DNA of 64,000 nt from Hondaea fermentalgiana (taxonomy: Eukaryota > Sar > Bigyra > Thraustochytrida > Thraustochytriidae): positions 352,559 to 416,558 of the forward strand of contig NPFB01000028.1 of NCBI GenBank assembly GCA_014084085.1, written 5' to 3'. Of this stretch, positions 29,685 through 41,390 are shown piece by piece; the stretch's first letter is position 1, and each line of letters begins with the position of its first letter. Below the pieces are notes generated by a model. The model did not search any database. It was not told the DNA's origin and saw only the letters and a list, made by a program, of their open reading frames with translations. The position numbers were made by a program, and so were the translations under genes.

Positions 29685-32600
29685 CCCTTTCCGGATGCTC
29701 TCGTCGCGCAGCAAGGCCACCAACACTACATGCACCAGCAACAAGCTCATCAGGGCTACCCATACCAGCATGCCTCGCAGGCAGTTTCCCTCGTGCAGGA
29801 AATTATGCCGCTCGCGGATCAGCTTGTCCTTACATGCTGGCTGGAGGCCCTGTGCTCTTGCCTCGCCTTCGTGTCTCCGAGCGAGGTTTTCGGTGACACG
29901 CCAGTCGAGGAGTTCATTAGCATAGCAGTCGCCATGCTTCGGTGCCGCCTCGAACCGGCCCTCAAGGGCCAGCTCGTTCGCGCGCTCTCTCTTATGGCGG
30001 TTCAACTCCCAAAGGATCGCAACCTCTGGAGTCGACTCGAAGGGGACTCTCCCGGAGCCGCGGCGGACCAGTCGGTCGTTTCCCACACAATGAATGGGTT
30101 TGGAAGCTCTTCTATGTTGTCGCAGGGCGGCCAAGCCTTGCAGTCGGGTTACGGTGCCCCCGCGGGATTCTTTGATGGTGGGCCCACCATGATGGAAGCC
30201 ATTCGGCTCGACCTCAACCACAGTGAGGCTGTCAACAATGTGTATCCGCTCACGGCCAACTATCTGGAACTCATTTGGAAGCTTCTCCGTGATGTGCAGG
30301 ATGATGATTATCGCTACCTGGAGGCTCGGACCAATGAAACTGCCCCCGAGGCAGCATCGTCAGCTAAAGGGCCTATGCAGACGTCCTTTAATGGGGGCAA
30401 CAACGCCTTTTCTTCAAACGCGCAAGGCGCGCAGCCCTCTTCTCCTCCCAAGGTAGGTCTTCTTCCATACCTCGAGTATGTTCTATTCGAAGTTTTCCTC
30501 AAGCTCGATCACCGTAAATTTCGCGACTCTGGAGAGAAATGGCGTTTGGCAGCGAGCTGCTTGCGCATTTTCGTACAAATCCTCGAGGAATACACGGTGG
30601 ACAGCGAATCTGCGAGAAATGACTTTGCCGCCTCTCAGACATATAGCACTGGGTTCTGGGTTATGGCCAAGCTTCTCGAGGGGAGCGCTTTCTTTCGCCA
30701 GCTTGTCGACCTCTTGCAAGAGGCCGGGGGAGAAGAGGGCGTGCGCGCACGCCGCGAGAGCACTTCAACTGTAGACTTGCAACAGTATGCCAGCGCCATG
30801 GACTCGTACTTGCACGATGCGAGCGCTGCTAGCTTGCAGCAGCAGCAACAGCAAATGTCGCATCAGCAGGGCCCCTTCTTACTCCACCAACAATTGCAAC
30901 AACAACAGACAGCTGCTGGGAGCCAGGGTAAAAAACCATGGTTCGTCGTCTCTTCGCATCGGGCCAACGTTGATGTGCGCAACTCAAGTGTATCACAGGG
31001 CGATGCCTCTGGCGCACCCTTTGGCATGTCGCTTATGCGGCCGAGCGGCGCGAACTCCACGTTGCCGGCGTACGATGGTGGACGATTCGCCTCGTGGCTT
31101 TCCCAGCCGCACGCGGCCGGTTGGGCGTCCGCCCTACGGGTTGCAGGGACGAAGCCCGTACGGTCGGGGGACCCGGACTCTCCGCTACTCCCATTTTACG
31201 AGCAGGTTGAGGGAAAATGGTATGGCTGGGACGATGGAGATCTTGGCGGACGTTGGCGCGAACACACGGTGCGCCTTGCACTGCGGCTGCTCAAGCAAGT
31301 GTCCGAGCGAGAAAGCTGGTTTTTTGAGGGTATCCATGCTTCGGATGTTTCCCTCGAGAGCCGCCTCGAGCGTCTGCATCGACTCTTTACGCACCAAAAA
31401 GACCGTCTGCCCACGGTCGCTGCCTTTTGCGGCTATCCATACTCTGCGGAAATGCGTCTCAACGCGATCGAGCTCGTCTTTCGCCTCTCTGAGCAGTCAC
31501 CGACGGGTTCGGTCGTCAAGACCTTGCGTAGACACGGTGAGCTGCTCGTGCGCAACTTAACGCTCTGCTTTACGGATCAGTTCAATGGACTCGACGATCC
31601 GGACCGTAAGGTGACCAATTTCAATCCGAATGCCGCGACCCCAATCGATGACAGCCCTTTTCGCGTGAATGCGAACGCGAATGTGAACGCGAAAGTCGAT
31701 GTAATGGACCTCGACGTTGCAGCGAATGCCAAGATGCGCAAGCGCATTCTTCTTTTGCTCATCCAAGGCCTAACGCCCTCGCGCGGCAACGTCTCGGAGC
31801 TCGTGCTTGGCCTCGATGAGATTTCCACGCGCAATGCTCCTGTGGAGTCGATCGATCTGCGACCGGGACGACGATGCTGCCTAAATGCCGTGCTTGATGC
31901 GCTCGACGATCTCGACAACGAATTTCCTGCTGACACTAGCCAAGCCAGTCTCATGGAACTCATGTACCGACTAGTGCTGCTCCTTTGCCATCGACGACCA
32001 ACCGAGATCGCTCTCTCATACGGGCTCAATGCGCAGCGCGACAATTTTTGGCTCCGCCACTTCCAGCGTGTGGCCACGGAGGGACCGCGAAGCGATGACG
32101 CGCGAAATGTGCAATGCGTGGCGTGGGTGATGAACGGCGTGTACCTGGATTTGCGCATCGCCCGGGCGCAAATCTTGCCCGTTGTGTCTCTCAACAAGAT
32201 CCTCCCGCACCTCTTTTCTGGAAGCCTCATTCGTGGTGAAATGGACGAGGCGGACGCGCGCATTCGCGAAGTCCTATTGGCGCTGAAGGGTGCGTTTTCT
32301 CCTGATGCTGCACTCTCGTCTCACCTTCCCGATCTGGTGCGCCAATTGCAGCAAGATGCGCAAGCCGCACAGTCTCTCTGGATTCCGTTCCAGGAATACT
32401 ATGGACTGACTCTCCACAAGGTGAACGAGTCGATTATCCGGAGCGCCGTCAAGAGCGAGCACGATGAGGCACTCTTATGGGCCGAAAGCAGGAACCGTGC
32501 GATTGACCTCTTGGCCGCTCGCGCAGAGGTTGTGGCATCGTGGCGGGCCATCGTACAGCTCGCCTTTGTGGACTGCCGCGAGGACCTGATTCGCAGCTGC

Positions 32601-34721
32601 GCGCCCGGACGAGGTGATCAAGAGCTCCTTGTGCAGTTCACGCTGTCGCTTCTGGCCCAACTGCGTCGCTCTCCTGACGCCCACGTGGTCTTGGCGTACC
32701 CGCTGGCTTCGTTGGTGCCCACGCTTGTTGCGCAGATGCGGCACGGCGACGAGAGTGCGCGAGATGACGCATCTGCGAATGAAATGGCGCTTGCGGCGGC
32801 GACGGGAAGCTACACGTCTGCCTTTTCACGGGGTCAGCAGCCGCGGGCCAAGATTGAAACCCAAGGCTTGGCGAGACTCTCACGAGAGGAACAGCGGACT
32901 CTTCTCGCGGGCATGCTCGAGGCCTTGCGTAGCCGCGCGCGCATGGGCGCAAGCGCGGACTCCGTCTCCCCCGAGCTGCGCGCCGCTCTGTATACCGGTA
33001 TTTGTGTTCTCATCAATGGCATGCGGCGACACTACGCAACGAATTTGTCAAACCAGGTGAGCCAGTTGCCACTATCTATCACAGAACGCGAATTTCTTGC
33101 TGGCGCAAAAGAGTTTGGCAGCGATGAGCTCCAGGAACTGCGAAAGCGCGCGAAGTCCGTGCTCGATACGCTTCACGGTGGTGAAAGGTCAACGATTCTG
33201 GAAATCGTCGTTCCGGACGCACTCGAGTCCGAATCTCCCATGGCTCGCGCAACGGGCTTGGCCACACTCAAGATTCTTCTCGAGTGCGATAGCGACGACG
33301 GCGACTGGTTGCGTCGTTTGCGGCGCGTTGGCGTCTTGCGCCAGCTCTTGTCAGCCATCGTAGACCGCGTCTGCGCGGACAGGTTGCTTGCAAACGCGCA
33401 GGTCGAAAAGATCTATGAGCTTTCCATGACCGCGCTTTGCACGGCAGCGCAATCTGTGCACGGCGCGCAGGCCATCGTCAAGAGCGACTTTCTTCAGCGT
33501 CTCGCAAGCGAACCTCTTGTCGTACTTTGCGACAAGCGCGCCCTCGATGCTTGGGCCGGCTCCATGGGGGATACGGAAATGCACATGGCAACAGATGCTG
33601 CTGGTGGATCTGGACTGGGCGGTCCTGGCGAGGCATCTTCCCCGTCCGGCGAGAACTTGCAGGAACGCCGCCACGATCTTGTTCTCCCCTTGTTGCGGCT
33701 CCTCTCGACGTTGTTCACGACGCTCCGGGAGAACAGGCAGCACGGTGGCAACGCAGACCTCGCGCAGCTGCAAAAAGACGTCTTGTTGTTCTTCCGTGTG
33801 CAGCGCCGGATGGTCAGTTCCAGCCTGGGCTTCCCACCATCGTCCATCAATGACATCGAGGAGAGTTCGTTGCTTCTCGCTCTTTTGGCGCATGCTACAC
33901 GTGACAATGCCCAAACCGTCATGCAAGAGCTCGGTGGGACGGCGGACGAGTTCGACACGCTCGTGTTCGACCTTATTCGCGAGGTATGTAATCCGCAGCC
34001 TCAGCGTGGCGAGTGGAAGGATGTCTTGGCACCGGCGCCGGGGCCCGAGTCTGCGCGTCACAAGGAAGTGGTTGCCGCGCCGCCGGATCTGTCACCAACA
34101 AAACCCGCGGCCAATGCTTCCCTCTTTCAGCTCGATGTATTTGCGCAACAGCGACGTCTCCTGCAAAATGCCATCATGTACACGCGGGCACGCCGGGATG
34201 CTGTGCAACTCAAGGAGAACCCGTCGATGGGGCGCAACGACTCGCACGCGCACTCTCTCATCCTTTGTCTCGACTACGCGGCACACTGCCTTGCATGCTT
34301 GTCGCGAAACTCGCCAACGGTCTTTGAAGATGCGCTGTCAGAGCACCGCAAGCCGCATCGCAACCTGGACGCTAACGCGGCCAGCATGATTGCCTCTTGG
34401 AGCCAGCATCCGCAGTACGCGCAATGGTCCTGCTCGACGCTTCTCTTTGTTCTCGAAGGAGCGCTCGTGGTCTTGTATGCGCGTCTGAAGCAGATTCGTC
34501 GCTGGAGCGTTTCGGAGAAAAGCTCCAAGCAGTCTAATTTTGGCGCTCAGTCGCCGAACGCCGTGCGTGCCTGGCTGGCGCACGACAAGCTGCTGGCAAA
34601 CCATTTCGAGCCTGCCCGGGACAAGTCGGCAATCGAGCAGCTCGAGGAGGTTGTGCAGTCCAATTCGTCTAGCAGCCAGTTTGTACACTTGATCCTGCGT
34701 CGCATGCGCGAGCTCGTATAA
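27270..34721 (+). CDS. Giant scaffold nucleoporin (Nup205/Nup192-like) with N-terminal GLFG domain
   Basis: A 2483-aa nuclear pore protein. The frame is open upstream, but ATG 27270 (MFSNAATPQQ) starts the FG region directly and is the natural start. Residues 1-160 hold about nine FG motifs (GLFG, SLFG, GMFG) in Gln/Asn/Ser/Thr-rich spacers, typical of barrier nucleoporins. From about 170 to the C-terminus the protein is a continuous alpha-helical solenoid (for example TLQGVRRFSNVLSELKGW, ISALQLERRRLADAVFILL). Poly-Gln inserts interrupt it near 29653-29690 and 30835-30915. The size and helical pattern fit the Nup205/Nup192 inner-ring family; Nup188 is the alternative. No stop or splice signal separates the two parts. 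Fusion of an FG domain to an inner-ring scaffold is unusual; see findings. Confidence 0.72.
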
Positions 34722-34938
34722 GTTGTGGCTGCGCACGGGCTCGTCATGTGCTGTCTGCCGATGAAGAAAGGGGCACGAAAGAGGTATAAAAACACACAGA
34801 GGATTTCAGCTCTTCGGAATAGCAACGAAGAAACCCTCTTTATAAAAATGCATGGGGAATACTTTTACTTCAGAACTCGTACAGCAAGCAAACTTTTATC
34901 GATAGCCTTTTTTTTTTATGAGTCTCAAATCTCTACAT

Positions 34939-37900
34939 TCACGCTGTCGGTCCTACTCCACCCTTGAGATTGATCTTGATGGTTGTGCGCTTTGCACCAG
35001 GCTTGGCGCTACGCATCTTGGGCGGAGGCAGGCCTCCGAAGGAATTGAAACCAATTCCGGCAGGACGCTTGTTGTTTTTGCGCAAATGGCCGCGAATTTC
35101 AGGGCGCGCGCCTGACGAGAAATATTCAACATCGTCGCTCCAGCCATCGAGAAAATGGCCAAGATTGGAGACAGTGGTCATAGAGTGCTCGATAATGGGC
35201 GGCGTTTTGAGACGCCAGATCGCACGCCACAACTGCGCCCACGCGAGACGCATGCGACCGTCATACTCTGTTGACTCGTTGATGGTTGCCCATAGTGAGG
35301 CCACAATATCTGTGGTTGGCACACGAGCGCGCTGGTCAATATCATCTGGCGCGTCTGATAGAGGGTAAAAGAGCCCCGAGGGCGAGTTGTGGTCATCCAG
35401 CTCTGGATAGGTGCGCGTGATGGTATCTGCGTGCATCTCGAGCATGAATTTGACGACATTCCAGCGAAGCTGTGGACACGGGTCGATCGCCACCGAATTA
35501 ATGAGCCACTTGACAACTTGAAGCCATTCGATGCTGCAGTTCACGGCTGCCGAGGCCTTGAAGATGGTGGGTCGTCCTCGCTGGTTTATATAGGCAACCA
35601 CAATGGCCTTGAAGGCCTCCTCGCGCACATTGGCCCCCCAGTCGTGCGCGGCAATTACGGCAGCCGTCTTGTTCTCTGGCCTCACGGGCGCGCGAAAAAC
35701 CGCATAGGCAAAGTACGGCGTGCTGCCCTCCAGAATGCCCTCTGCCTCGAGCAGACTGAGCGCTCTCAAACAGCCGACGGTGACGACATGCTGCGCGCTC
35801 GGCTCGATGGCGTCATAGTGCATGTATCGGTGAATATGGTCGATGATGGCGTAATATTTGCCGAGAACTTGACGGATGGTGCGCTTGGAACCAATGCTCT
35901 CGGCGACCTTGTCGAGGCCCTTTTCCTCCTCATTGTAAGTTCCGGCAACGTAGTTTACCACGACCTCTGCGGCCGCGACCATGAGGTCCTGCAGGTAGTC
36001 GCCGTCGTCGAACTTGTTGATGGAGTTGTCGTTGTCGCGCAAAAGCACAAGAACGAGGTCGCAGACCTCGTCAGGGGGTTTCAAAGAGCGCGCACGCATT
36101 CGCGCGAGCGCACGAACTACGGCGCGCTTCATGGCGTACTCGCCGGGCACACCAAAATCATTGGGCAGGAGCTTTCCAGTTTGTGGATGAAACATCATTT
36201 TGCGAATCGCCAAGAGGGCAAGATTGAGAGCAACCCAGGGATGCGACCCAGGCCGTTTTTCCAAGGGCATGCCCGCAAACTGAGCCTGGTATGCTTTCTT
36301 CGGAGCGTGTTGTGATTGCCACTCGGCCAGGGCAAGCATTGCCTCGGCGCGAACACGTGCGGGCCGCCGATAGTCCATGATGCAGGCAGCGATCGCGCAC
36401 AGATTCCGCAAGTCAAAAGCGGACTCTGCTGGGGCAGCACTGTCCCCCCCGGTGCCTGATCCGCCAGCACTAGTGCCGCCCGCTGTCCCGCTGCCGCCTC
36501 CAGACTGAGCCTGGCCGCCGGGGCGTGACACGAGATTATCGGTGGCCGTTTTCGGCAAGCTCAGATCGCGGAGAGCCTGCACCTGCGCAAGCACATCCGT
36601 TTTGAGGTTGGTGTCGCTGAGAAGCTCGAGATTCATGATCTCTGTCTGCCGCCAGATGATCTGCCGCGGCCAGATGTAATCCGGGTCAACGACGACATAT
36701 TTGACGGGATTCTCGTTATGCCAGACCTGATCATCGCCCTCTGCGGCCATGAGGTAAAGGAGGTCCTTGGTGGGTAGCGCGGCTGGGTTCTCCCACTTAC
36801 TGATACGCTCCTTTTCCGTGCGCGCCTTGCGGCCACCACGTTGACGCTGTCGGGTGGTGTGCATTTGGATTGTTTCCTTTTGCGGATCCCGAGCAGTACC
36901 CTTTGTGATTCGCCTCTTGTACTGCCAGGTATCATCCTCTTCGACGACTCGAATATCGAGAGGGAATTTGACGGTCTGGAAGCGGTCATCGCCGCGCTGG
37001 GCAAACATAAAGTCGAGCTCATTCGTGGCAACCTTGTACTCGACAGCTGCGCGCATCTCGATGAACGTGCAACGTTTCAGCCAGTATGCCGCGAAATTGT
37101 CTCGATCACCGGCGCGAAAATCTGCCGGCTTGAACGCCGAGATGCGACACATGGACAGCAAAAAATCGTACTCGGTGAGGCCGCTCCAGCCATGCTGCTC
37201 TTTACTGAGCTGTTTTTGCAGATCGTCACCAAGATCGATGTCGCTAAACTCGCCGAGAGCGACTCGAGAGGGGCCCTGGTCGTCTGGCGCAGGGGGTTCG
37301 CCAGTGCGAAGCCAGGTCTTGAAGGCTTCGTCCTCGGCAAAAGTGCGGCGCAGGTAGTGGCAGAGGAGGCCTGCAAAAGGATCATCGCGACCCAAGTCAT
37401 CTTCCTCGAGGCTATCCATGTTGGCGGCCTTGTCGAGCATATGGACCGTTGTAGCAGCTCGCTGTGCAAGGAGGCAGTCCAGGTCAATGCCACGGGCTCC
37501 CCACAGACAGCTATTGACGGGATCTGAGACGGAGGAGGGGCGCTGCAAGGGGCGCTGCAAAACGTTGCCACTGGGTCCGTGCCACTGCAAGACTACCTCG
37601 TGACGGCGCTTGGCGCGCTTCATCCGACCAAAGGCTTGGGTAAGAAGCTCGCGAGGATCGGTGCTTCCCGTGAAAATCTGCTCTTCCCTGCTCATGGCGG
37701 TAGCTTGGCTCGTGGCTGGCGGCGCTGTCGACGCATTCTTGTTTTTCTTTTTCTTGTTCGCTTGCTTGACAGGCTTCGGTGGCTTGTACTCGGCTTGTTT
37801 CCATGTCGCATCGGCGTAGCGGTACGCCAAAAATCCCGCCAGGCCAGCAACGAGCCAAACGTCGCCCTCCTCCTTGGGCCCAACACGCCCACCAAAAAAG

Positions 37901-39171
37901 CTATAAGCTGCAGCCCGAGCCTGCTCAAAGTGCAAGTGCTTCTCAAACATGAGCCCAGCGCCTGCTGGTGAGTCTGCGCTCGGTGATCGGTCAGAACGCA
38001 AGAGTCCGCCCGATACAAAGCTCACGCATCCTGAAGGGGCCACGTCGACATGCGCGTCTTCCTGGTCGATGAAAACCTGCGAATACGTGGGGAAAGGGAA
38101 CTTTTCCAGTCGCATATAGCGCATCATGTGGAAGATGGCGGCCTTGAGATGGGCCGTGGCCTTGCGCAGGGCCGTCTTTGGTGCTGCGTCGGGGAGGTGA
38201 TACATCCGGATCCAATCCGCCTGCAGCGCGCGCCGTTCGATGAAGGGTCCTACGCAGAGACCAATGTTGTACGGAGCAACGGGGTCCTCGTATTCGAACC
38301 GGACCGTTTGCTCCCCTCGGATCTCGTTTACGGTTGCCTCGTGCTGAAGGCCGCCTGAAATGATTGTCAGGCCGAGAGGTGCTGTCACTTCGAGCTCAAA
38401 GGGACACTTTGCACTCAGCGTATCAACACAGGGGAACCAGCAACGGGCCCCGCAGCCGGACCCCAATGTCTCGGCTGCACACAGCGACGAGTACGTGTAG
38501 ACGTAAGAGAAGTACCTCTTGTCGTTGGTGCCGCGCGCGTACGACCACTTGTTGTTGGCATTGTGAGGCCCACATCCCACGAAACGCAATCCTGCCTGAG
38601 GCTTGTCGAGGTGATATTCGATGCGGATCGTCAACCTTTTCGCTGCCACTTGCGCGGCTGGGATCTCGATGGAAAGCTCGCCGTCTTTACTCGCAAGGAG
38701 ATTCTCGGTGAGGAATGCATAAAAGGTCTTGAGATCGCGAACATTGTCTTCGACAACGACCTTTTTCATGTATTCGCTCAATTTCCATTGTGCAGGCTCT
38801 CCGTTCACGTAGACGTTTTCCACTGCGCACTGTCTGCAGTTCAAGAGGAGCTTTTTGCTCGTGTCCCAGTCGAGCACGCGGTTCATCTCAAAGGGCGATG
38901 ACACGAGACCGTTGACGGTTGGCGCGGGAGCTGGCGCCGCGGGCGCTGGGGTAGCGTCTCCATTCGCCCCCGACGTGTCCGCGGCCGCTGCGTCGCCGCC
39001 GGCCTTGGCCTTGGCCTTGGCTGCTGCCGCGGCGGCGGCAGCCTCGTTGGCCTTGGCCTTCTCGGCGTGGAAGCCATCCTTGCGCCGGCACACGACCAGC
39101 TCTGTGCAGCCCTCGACGCGCTCGCGCGCGAGGTCCAGCCGCACGGCCAGCCGCTGCCGCAGCACCTCCAT
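34939..39171 (-). CDS. TAF2: TFIID subunit 2 (TAF2)
   Basis: A general transcription factor subunit with a pseudo-aminopeptidase fold, nuclear. The ATG at 39171 (MEVLRQRLAV) gives 1410 aa; the frame also runs to 39321, but the extra 50 residues look like 5'UTR. The N-terminal domain resembles M1 aminopeptidases: NNKWSYARGTNDKRYFSY, ARCWFPCVDTLSAKCPFELEV, YNIGLCVGPF, FPFPTYSQVFID. The place of the zinc motif HExxH reads HFEQARAAAYSFFGG, so it is catalytically dead, as in TAF2 generally. An Ala/Lys-rich insert sits near residues 38-85. The C-terminal half is a helical repeat region (for example RARVRAEAMLALAEW, LNLALLAIRKMMF). The last 40 residues are basic. It shares a 525-bp divergent promoter with the FAD oxidoreductase. 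Confidence 0.92.
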   Translation of the reverse strand: MEVLRQRLAVRLDLARERVEGCTELVVCRRKDGFHAEKAKANEAAAAAAAAKAKAKAGGDAAAADTSGANGDATPAPAAPAPAPTVNGLVSSPFEMNRVLDWDTSKKLLLNCRQCAVENVYVNGEPAQWKLSEYMKKVVVEDNVRDLKTFYAFLTENLLASKDGELSIEIPAAQVAAKRLTIRIEYHLDKPQAGLRFVGCGPHNANNKWSYARGTNDKRYFSYVYTYSSLCAAETLGSGCGARCWFPCVDTLSAKCPFELEVTAPLGLTIISGGLQHEATVNEIRGEQTVRFEYEDPVAPYNIGLCVGPFIERRALQADWIRMYHLPDAAPKTALRKATAHLKAAIFHMMRYMRLEKFPFPTYSQVFIDQEDAHVDVAPSGCVSFVSGGLLRSDRSPSADSPAGAGLMFEKHLHFEQARAAAYSFFGGRVGPKEEGDVWLVAGLAGFLAYRYADATWKQAEYKPPKPVKQANKKKKNKNASTAPPATSQATAMSREEQIFTGSTDPRELLTQAFGRMKRAKRRHEVVLQWHGPSGNVLQRPLQRPSSVSDPVNSCLWGARGIDLDCLLAQRAATTVHMLDKAANMDSLEEDDLGRDDPFAGLLCHYLRRTFAEDEAFKTWLRTGEPPAPDDQGPSRVALGEFSDIDLGDDLQKQLSKEQHGWSGLTEYDFLLSMCRISAFKPADFRAGDRDNFAAYWLKRCTFIEMRAAVEYKVATNELDFMFAQRGDDRFQTVKFPLDIRVVEEDDTWQYKRRITKGTARDPQKETIQMHTTRQRQRGGRKARTEKERISKWENPAALPTKDLLYLMAAEGDDQVWHNENPVKYVVVDPDYIWPRQIIWRQTEIMNLELLSDTNLKTDVLAQVQALRDLSLPKTATDNLVSRPGGQAQSGGGSGTAGGTSAGGSGTGGDSAAPAESAFDLRNLCAIAACIMDYRRPARVRAEAMLALAEWQSQHAPKKAYQAQFAGMPLEKRPGSHPWVALNLALLAIRKMMFHPQTGKLLPNDFGVPGEYAMKRAVVRALARMRARSLKPPDEVCDLVLVLLRDNDNSINKFDDGDYLQDLMVAAAEVVVNYVAGTYNEEEKGLDKVAESIGSKRTIRQVLGKYYAIIDHIHRYMHYDAIEPSAQHVVTVGCLRALSLLEAEGILEGSTPYFAYAVFRAPVRPENKTAAVIAAHDWGANVREEAFKAIVVAYINQRGRPTIFKASAAVNCSIEWLQVVKWLINSVAIDPCPQLRWNVVKFMLEMHADTITRTYPELDDHNSPSGLFYPLSDAPDDIDQRARVPTTDIVASLWATINESTEYDGRMRLAWAQLWRAIWRLKTPPIIEHSMTTVSNLGHFLDGWSDDVEYFSSGARPEIRGHLRKNNKRPAGIGFNSFGGLPPPKMRSAKPGAKRTTIKINLKGGVGPTA

Positions 39172-39696
39172 CGCCGCGCGCTGCCGCCCCGCGCTCGGCC
39201 CGGCTGCCGCAGACGATGGATGGATGTTCAATCTCTGCCTTCGTTCAAGTTGGCTTGCTGTTTGTTTGTTTTGAAAATTCAAAAGTTTTAAAAAAATCCT
39301 GCGGCGGGCCCTTTGCGGCACTTGCCGCGGCCGTAACCTCGACTGTAGCCGGGGCTATAGCTGACTTGCGCGGGCCCATTCTTCTGTGGCCCGGCGCTCC
39401 ACGAACAGCCGCGGCCAAAAGACGAAGGACCCGGGCGCGCAGAACGCGAACTCCGACGCGGGCGAGGTCGGGCGCGAGCGGGACTCGCGAGACGTCGACG
39501 CGGAAACCGGGCTGCAGGGCTACGCGCGGGGGCTAGGCCGGGCTGGGCTGGGCTGTGCTGTGCTGTGCTGTGCGGTGCTCGGCGCCAGAGACGGAGAATA
39601 GGCATCGATTGAAGGGCGAGCGACGCTCTCGACGACGCTCACCGACGGCGAGTGAGCGAGCTAGCTAGGTGGAGACGTCTTGCTTTCTTGCGGAAA
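39172..39696. other. Divergent promoter region TAF2 / FAD oxidoreductase
   Basis: 525 bp, GC rich, with a GCTGTGCTGTGCTGTGC repeat near 39550-39571. No gene recognised. Confidence 0.5.
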
Positions 39697-40875
39697 ATGT
39701 CCTCGGCGGGAAAATGCAAAGTGGCCATCGTGGGCGGCGGCATCGTTGGCGTGTCGACGGCGTACTTTCTCGCGAGTCGCGGATTGGGAGAAGGTGTGGT
39801 CCTCATTGAGTCGACGCGCATTGCTGCAGCTGCATCCGGCAAGGCCGGAGGCTTTCTCGCTAGAGACTGGGGCACGCCCGGCTCGACGCAGGAACTCCAC
39901 GAACGCGGCTTCGATCTTCACGAAGAACTTGCAAAGGTATTTGGACTTGCCTCGTACCGCAAACTCCCGACGCTCCAGGTCGACGTGAAAGCCCGGGCGT
40001 CCAAGGCGTCCAAGAAGCTCAAGGCGTCCGATGACGCAAAAGATGAGGTGCTCCTTGATCCGGCGACGACAAAGTCGCGCATGATGGACCCTGACACGGC
40101 GCAAGTGACCCCACCTGAGCTCATTGACAACATGTGGTCCAAGGCCCAACAGGCCGGTGTCGAGCTCATCAATGCCAAGGCGACGGGTCTCGAGCGTCTT
40201 GAAGGCGGTGGTTTTGCGATCAAGCTCGTAGAGAATGGGAAGAGCACGGCTGATCAAACAAGCAGCGAGCGCACTGTTGAAGCCGAAAAGGTGGTTCTCG
40301 CGATGGGTCCTTGGACCGTGGACGCTGAAGACTGGCTCGGAAAGTCGAAGCTCACGGTACCCATGGTTGGGATCGCCAGCAGTAGCATGGTGGTCCATGC
40401 AGGCGAAGGCACAAAGATTGCTGCAACGGCCTGCTTCTGTGGCGATGATGCCCAAGGATGCCATCTCGAAATGTACCCTCGTCCGGACAATTCAGTTTAC
40501 GTGTGCGGCTTTGGTGGCAGCCCGCATCTTGACAAGGCTACTTTGCAGCAGACAGGACCGGACGACGTCAAGCCGAATGAGGACCGTGTCCCGCTGGCGC
40601 AAAAATCGTTTGCGCATCTTACAACTGGCCTCAGTGAGGGCAACGAGCGCGTCGATCTGCAATGCTGTCTTCGCCCCTGTACAGATGACGCAACGCCAAT
40701 GATTGGACCCGTTGAACCCGGCAAGTACGACCTGCTCATTGGCACTGGGCACAACTGCTGGGGTATTCTTTGGGGTCCCATCACAGGCAGCATCCTCGCT
40801 GACCTTGTGGAAAAACAGGCCACAGATGTTGATCTTCGTCCCTTCAACCCGCTGCGCTTCACGCGTGCTGCCTGA
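39697..40875 (+). CDS. FAD-dependent oxidoreductase, DAO superfamily (TDA3-like)
   Basis: A 392-aa flavoprotein. The ATG at 39697 is eight residues before the FAD-binding VAIVGGGIVGVSTAYFLASR (GxGxxG 13-18). Other family marks: SGKAGGFLARDWG after the first helix, AMGPWTVDAEDW, SVYVCGFGGSP and near the C-terminus TPMIGPV and IGTGHNCWGILWGPITGSILADL, which closely resemble the yeast TDA3/plant DAO-like group implicated in amine or sarcosine-type oxidation and endosomal recycling. The substrate cannot be read from sequence. There is no targeting peptide, so it is likely cytosolic. Confidence 0.87.
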   Translation: MSSAGKCKVAIVGGGIVGVSTAYFLASRGLGEGVVLIESTRIAAAASGKAGGFLARDWGTPGSTQELHERGFDLHEELAKVFGLASYRKLPTLQVDVKARASKASKKLKASDDAKDEVLLDPATTKSRMMDPDTAQVTPPELIDNMWSKAQQAGVELINAKATGLERLEGGGFAIKLVENGKSTADQTSSERTVEAEKVVLAMGPWTVDAEDWLGKSKLTVPMVGIASSSMVVHAGEGTKIAATACFCGDDAQGCHLEMYPRPDNSVYVCGFGGSPHLDKATLQQTGPDDVKPNEDRVPLAQKSFAHLTTGLSEGNERVDLQCCLRPCTDDATPMIGPVEPGKYDLLIGTGHNCWGILWGPITGSILADLVEKQATDVDLRPFNPLRFTRAA

Positions 40876-41390
40876 TGTGTTTGCTTTCGCTCCCACTTCT
40901 GATTCGCATGAAAAAGGGCAATCTTTTTGCATCCTAATGAGCTCCTCATCCTCATGGAAAACACTCGGGCGATGCATTGTCTGGCCGAATCGAACTAGAC
41001 AATAGACACGCGATGCGTGCCTGGGTGTTGCTTCAGGGACAAGAGATTGAATACTGCGCGCATCAGGGATCGTGAGCGTGTGTGATCGACGAAAGTTGTC
41101 GACTGAATGAAGAAGACGATGAGGATGGATGATCAGCAAAAGTAGTAGGCCCAGTCCTAGTCAGTAATGAATGAAGATAAAAGATGGTGATGACAATGAC
41201 AATGACAATGACAACGACAATGGTGATGAACAGTTCACTCGTCAGGCACTATGCCTAGCTAGAAGGATAAGCAAAGCGACATCCTCGCACGAAGATACCG
41301 TACACTATATCGTACTCTCCAGCGTCGTCGTGATCTCAAATCCCGATCGTCTGTGATCAGACTGAAGATCGATCTCCGAGTAGAGTCCCG
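40876..41390. other. Intergenic with ATGACA repeat
   Basis: About 515 bp. A hexanucleotide tract of AATGAC units lies near 41190-41222. No gene was recognised. Confidence 0.5.

Noticed and set aside
33351..34061. 236-codon minus-strand frame
   Set aside because: Antisense to the nucleoporin gene; low complexity.
35389..36315. 308-codon plus-strand frame
   Set aside because: Antisense to TAF2; no family resemblance and skewed composition.
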